Shown here one piece after another: positions 22,619 to 24,212 of a DNA stretch of 24,212 bases. The DNA comes from JBAZDV01 sp041669745. Its GTDB lineage: Archaea; Thermoplasmatota; Thermoplasmata; Methanomassiliicoccales; Methanomethylophilaceae. Numbering within the stretch: position 1 is the stretch's first letter; each line of letters starts with the position of its first letter. The stretch spans positions 1-24,212 of the forward strand of contig JBAYAO010000011.1 in the NCBI GenBank assembly GCA_041669745.1, in the 5' to 3' direction. The position numbers and the translations under genes were made by a program. Under the pieces are notes generated by a model. That model was not told where the DNA came from. It saw only the letters and a program-made list of their open reading frames with translations, and searched no databases.

Positions 22619-24094
22619 ATGTACAGACCAACTCTTGAGGAAGCAAGAAAGATCGCTGCAGGGGGAGAATACCGCACGGTCCCGGTGTACAGGGAGATCT
22701 ATTCCGACAGCAGGACCCCCATAGAAGTGCTCAGAGCGCTTCTGAGGGTCAGTCTCCACTGTTACATGCTGGAGAGCATGGAGGACAGTCAGAGGAGAGG
22801 CAGATACACCATTCTGGGGTTCGAGCCGACGATGGAGTTCACCTGTGTCGACGGAACGATGGTCATAAAAACGGAAAAAGGGGTCGTGACGGAGGAAGGT
22901 CTTCCGGACGAATACATAAGGAGGATCGTGGAAGAAAACAGAAGCCCCCGTCTCGAAGAACTTCCTATGTTCACAGGGGGGTTGGTCGGATATTTCTCCT
23001 ATGACTTCGTAAAATATAGAGAACCGACGCTGAAACTGGATGCCGACGATCAGGAGCATTTCAAGGATGTAGACCTGATGCTGTTCGACAAAGTCATCGT
23101 ATTCGACAATCTCCGACAGAAGATAATGCTCATAGCCAATGCGTCCACATCCGATCTGGACCGCGAGTACAGGCGTGTTTCGGGTGAGATAGACAGAATG
23201 GCCGAACTCGTCCTACACGGAGAACCCGCGGTACATACTATAGGCAAGCTCACATCGGGATTCAGACCGTTATTCGAGAAAGGACAGTTCTGTTCGATGG
23301 TGGACAGGGTCAAACGGCATATAGTGGAGGGGGATGTCTTCCAGGTCGTACTGTCCAACAGACTGGAGGCAGATTATGAAGGGAGTCTTTTCGATGTATA
23401 CCGCGTTCTGCGTACAAGCAATCCGTCGCCGTACATGTTCTATTTCTCAGGATGCGACGTCGAGATCGCGGGCGCATCTCCGGAGACATTGGTCAAACTC
23501 GAGAACGGTACCCTCCACACGTTCCCTCTGGCAGGAACACGTCCACGCGGTGATACGCCGGAAGAGGACGAAAGGTTGGAGGCCGAACTCCTATCGGATG
23601 AGAAGGAACTCGCGGAACACAATATGCTGGTCGATCTCGGAAGGAACGACCTGGGTAAGATATGCAGATTCGGGAGTGTAAGAGTCGACAGATATCTTTC
23701 GGTCGAGAGGTTTTCACATGTCATGCATATAGGTTCGACGGTATCCGGTATGATGGATGAGGGCAGGGATGCCGTCGATGCGATAGATGCGATTCTGCCG
23801 GCAGGTACGCTGTCGGGTGCACCAAAGCTCCGTGCGTGCGAGATAATCAATCAGCTAGAGAACAACAAGCGTGGCATCTACGGAGGTGCGATAGGGTATC
23901 TGGGATTCAACGGGGACATGGACGTCTGCATCGCGATAAGGATAGCCTTCAGGAAGAACGGGAAGGTCTTCGTTCGTTCGGGAGCAGGGATAGTTGCGGA
24001 CAGCGTCCCGGAAAATGAATACGAAGAATGTATGAACAAAGCGAAGGCAGTGATCGTCGCTATCGAAACAGCCGACGGAGGGGTGGATCCATGA
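22619..24094 (+). CDS. trpE: Anthranilate synthase component I
   Basis: A 491-residue chorismate-binding enzyme that, with TrpG, makes anthranilate, the first step of tryptophan synthesis. The catalytic domain is complete: FQVVLSNRLE, SPYMFYF, IAGASPETLVKL, PLAGTRPRG, ELAEHNMLVDLGRNDLG, ILPAGTLSGAPKLRA and the final FVRSGAGIVADSVPENEYEEC. The M50-L-E-S53 segment corresponds to the LLES tryptophan feedback site, so the enzyme is probably inhibited by tryptophan; anthranilate rather than aminodeoxychorismate synthase is favoured by this and the promoter. The ATG at 22619 is preceded by TTGGGGAT; the frame opens 14 codons further upstream but lacks a ribosome binding site there. It overlaps trpG by 4 nt. 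Confidence 0.95.
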   Translation: MYRPTLEEARKIAAGGEYRTVPVYREIYSDSRTPIEVLRALLRVSLHCYMLESMEDSQRRGRYTILGFEPTMEFTCVDGTMVIKTEKGVVTEEGLPDEYIRRIVEENRSPRLEELPMFTGGLVGYFSYDFVKYREPTLKLDADDQEHFKDVDLMLFDKVIVFDNLRQKIMLIANASTSDLDREYRRVSGEIDRMAELVLHGEPAVHTIGKLTSGFRPLFEKGQFCSMVDRVKRHIVEGDVFQVVLSNRLEADYEGSLFDVYRVLRTSNPSPYMFYFSGCDVEIAGASPETLVKLENGTLHTFPLAGTRPRGDTPEEDERLEAELLSDEKELAEHNMLVDLGRNDLGKICRFGSVRVDRYLSVERFSHVMHIGSTVSGMMDEGRDAVDAIDAILPAGTLSGAPKLRACEIINQLENNKRGIYGGAIGYLGFNGDMDVCIAIRIAFRKNGKVFVRSGAGIVADSVPENEYEECMNKAKAVIVAIETADGGVDP

Positions 24095-24212
24095 TCGTTC
24101 TGATCGATAACTATGACAGTTTCTCGTACAACCTCTATCAGACGGTCGGATCGTTGGATCCGGATGTTAAGGTCTTCAGGAACGATGCCATATCCGTGAG
24201 GGAGATAAAAAG
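24091..24212 (+). CDS. trpG: Anthranilate synthase component II (glutamine amidotransferase), N-terminal fragment
   Basis: Only the first 40 codons are in the window. They read IVLIDNYDSFSYNLYQ, the invariant N-terminus of class I glutamine amidotransferases of the TrpG/PabA type, followed by the usual V-K-V-F-R-N-D-A-I strand. The subunit supplies ammonia from glutamine to TrpE. The ATG overlaps the trpE stop (ATGA), with GGAGGGGTG inside the end of trpE as ribosome binding site. The catalytic Cys and His-Glu lie beyond the end of the window. Confidence 0.95.
   Translation, partial: MIVLIDNYDSFSYNLYQTVGSLDPDVKVFRNDAISVREIK

Noticed and set aside
1..24212. CRISPR arrays, tRNA or rRNA genes, complete insertion sequences.
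   Set aside because: Reading through both strands and all intergenic stretches showed no regularly spaced repeats, no T-loop with matching stems, and no transposase with terminal repeats.

Overview
The window reads as archaeal chromosome of about 50% G+C. It is best matched by the Thermoplasmata, and within them by a hydrogen-dependent methylotrophic methanogen of the Methanomassiliicoccales type. The grounds are archaeal promoters (TATA-like box, short leader, GGAGG/GGTGA-type ribosome binding sites), hypA and hypD for [NiFe] hydrogenase maturation, a helicase with an archaeal-style promoter, membrane-anchored rather than signal-peptidase-processed surface protein, and the gene styles. The lineage is inferred; there is no rRNA or mcr gene here to prove it.

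Layout. 1-1295: the 3' part of a folC-like Mur ligase overlapping nth (endonuclease III). 1592-3578: hypA-hypD and an unrecognised gene in one operon. 3568-4724 (minus): ogt-alkD, a two-gene alkylation-repair operon with a 4-nt overlap. 4779-5705: a DUF1848 protein with a radical-SAM-like cysteine motif at its C-terminus, running divergently from ogt and converging on a bile-acid:sodium-symporter-like permease (5673-6659, minus). 6761-8431: menA-like prenyltransferase plus ubiE-like methyltransferase, an apparent lipid-quinone (or analogous electron carrier) pair. 8670-9044 (minus): ridA. 9360-10460: a lone phage-type YqaJ nuclease. 10959-12518: a DEAD-box RNA helicase with a DbpA-type RNA-binding tail, followed at 12757-12843 by a 28-residue lysine-rich peptide gene behind a strong promoter.

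13043-15584 (minus): a hydantoinase/oxoprolinase-family protein carrying an N-terminal segment that looks like the front end of a DDE transposase, translationally coupled to a small unknown protein. 15832-19446 (minus): a FecB/FecCD/ATPase metal-chelate ABC importer followed by a SAM methyltransferase; the permease and ATPase are in the same frame and separated by one TAG codon. 19641-22377 (minus): copA-csoR-copZ copper-resistance operon with a textbook CsoR-like operator. 22619-24212: trpE and the start of trpG, the head of a tryptophan operon, behind two direct copies of a TGTA-N8-TACA dyad spaced exactly 20 bp.

The region is ordinary core metabolism mixed with metal handling. Its most striking content is regulatory: almost every divergent or isolated promoter carries a clean inverted repeat placed at the TATA box or the predicted transcription start. 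I see no rRNA, tRNA, CRISPR array, complete insertion sequence or prophage.
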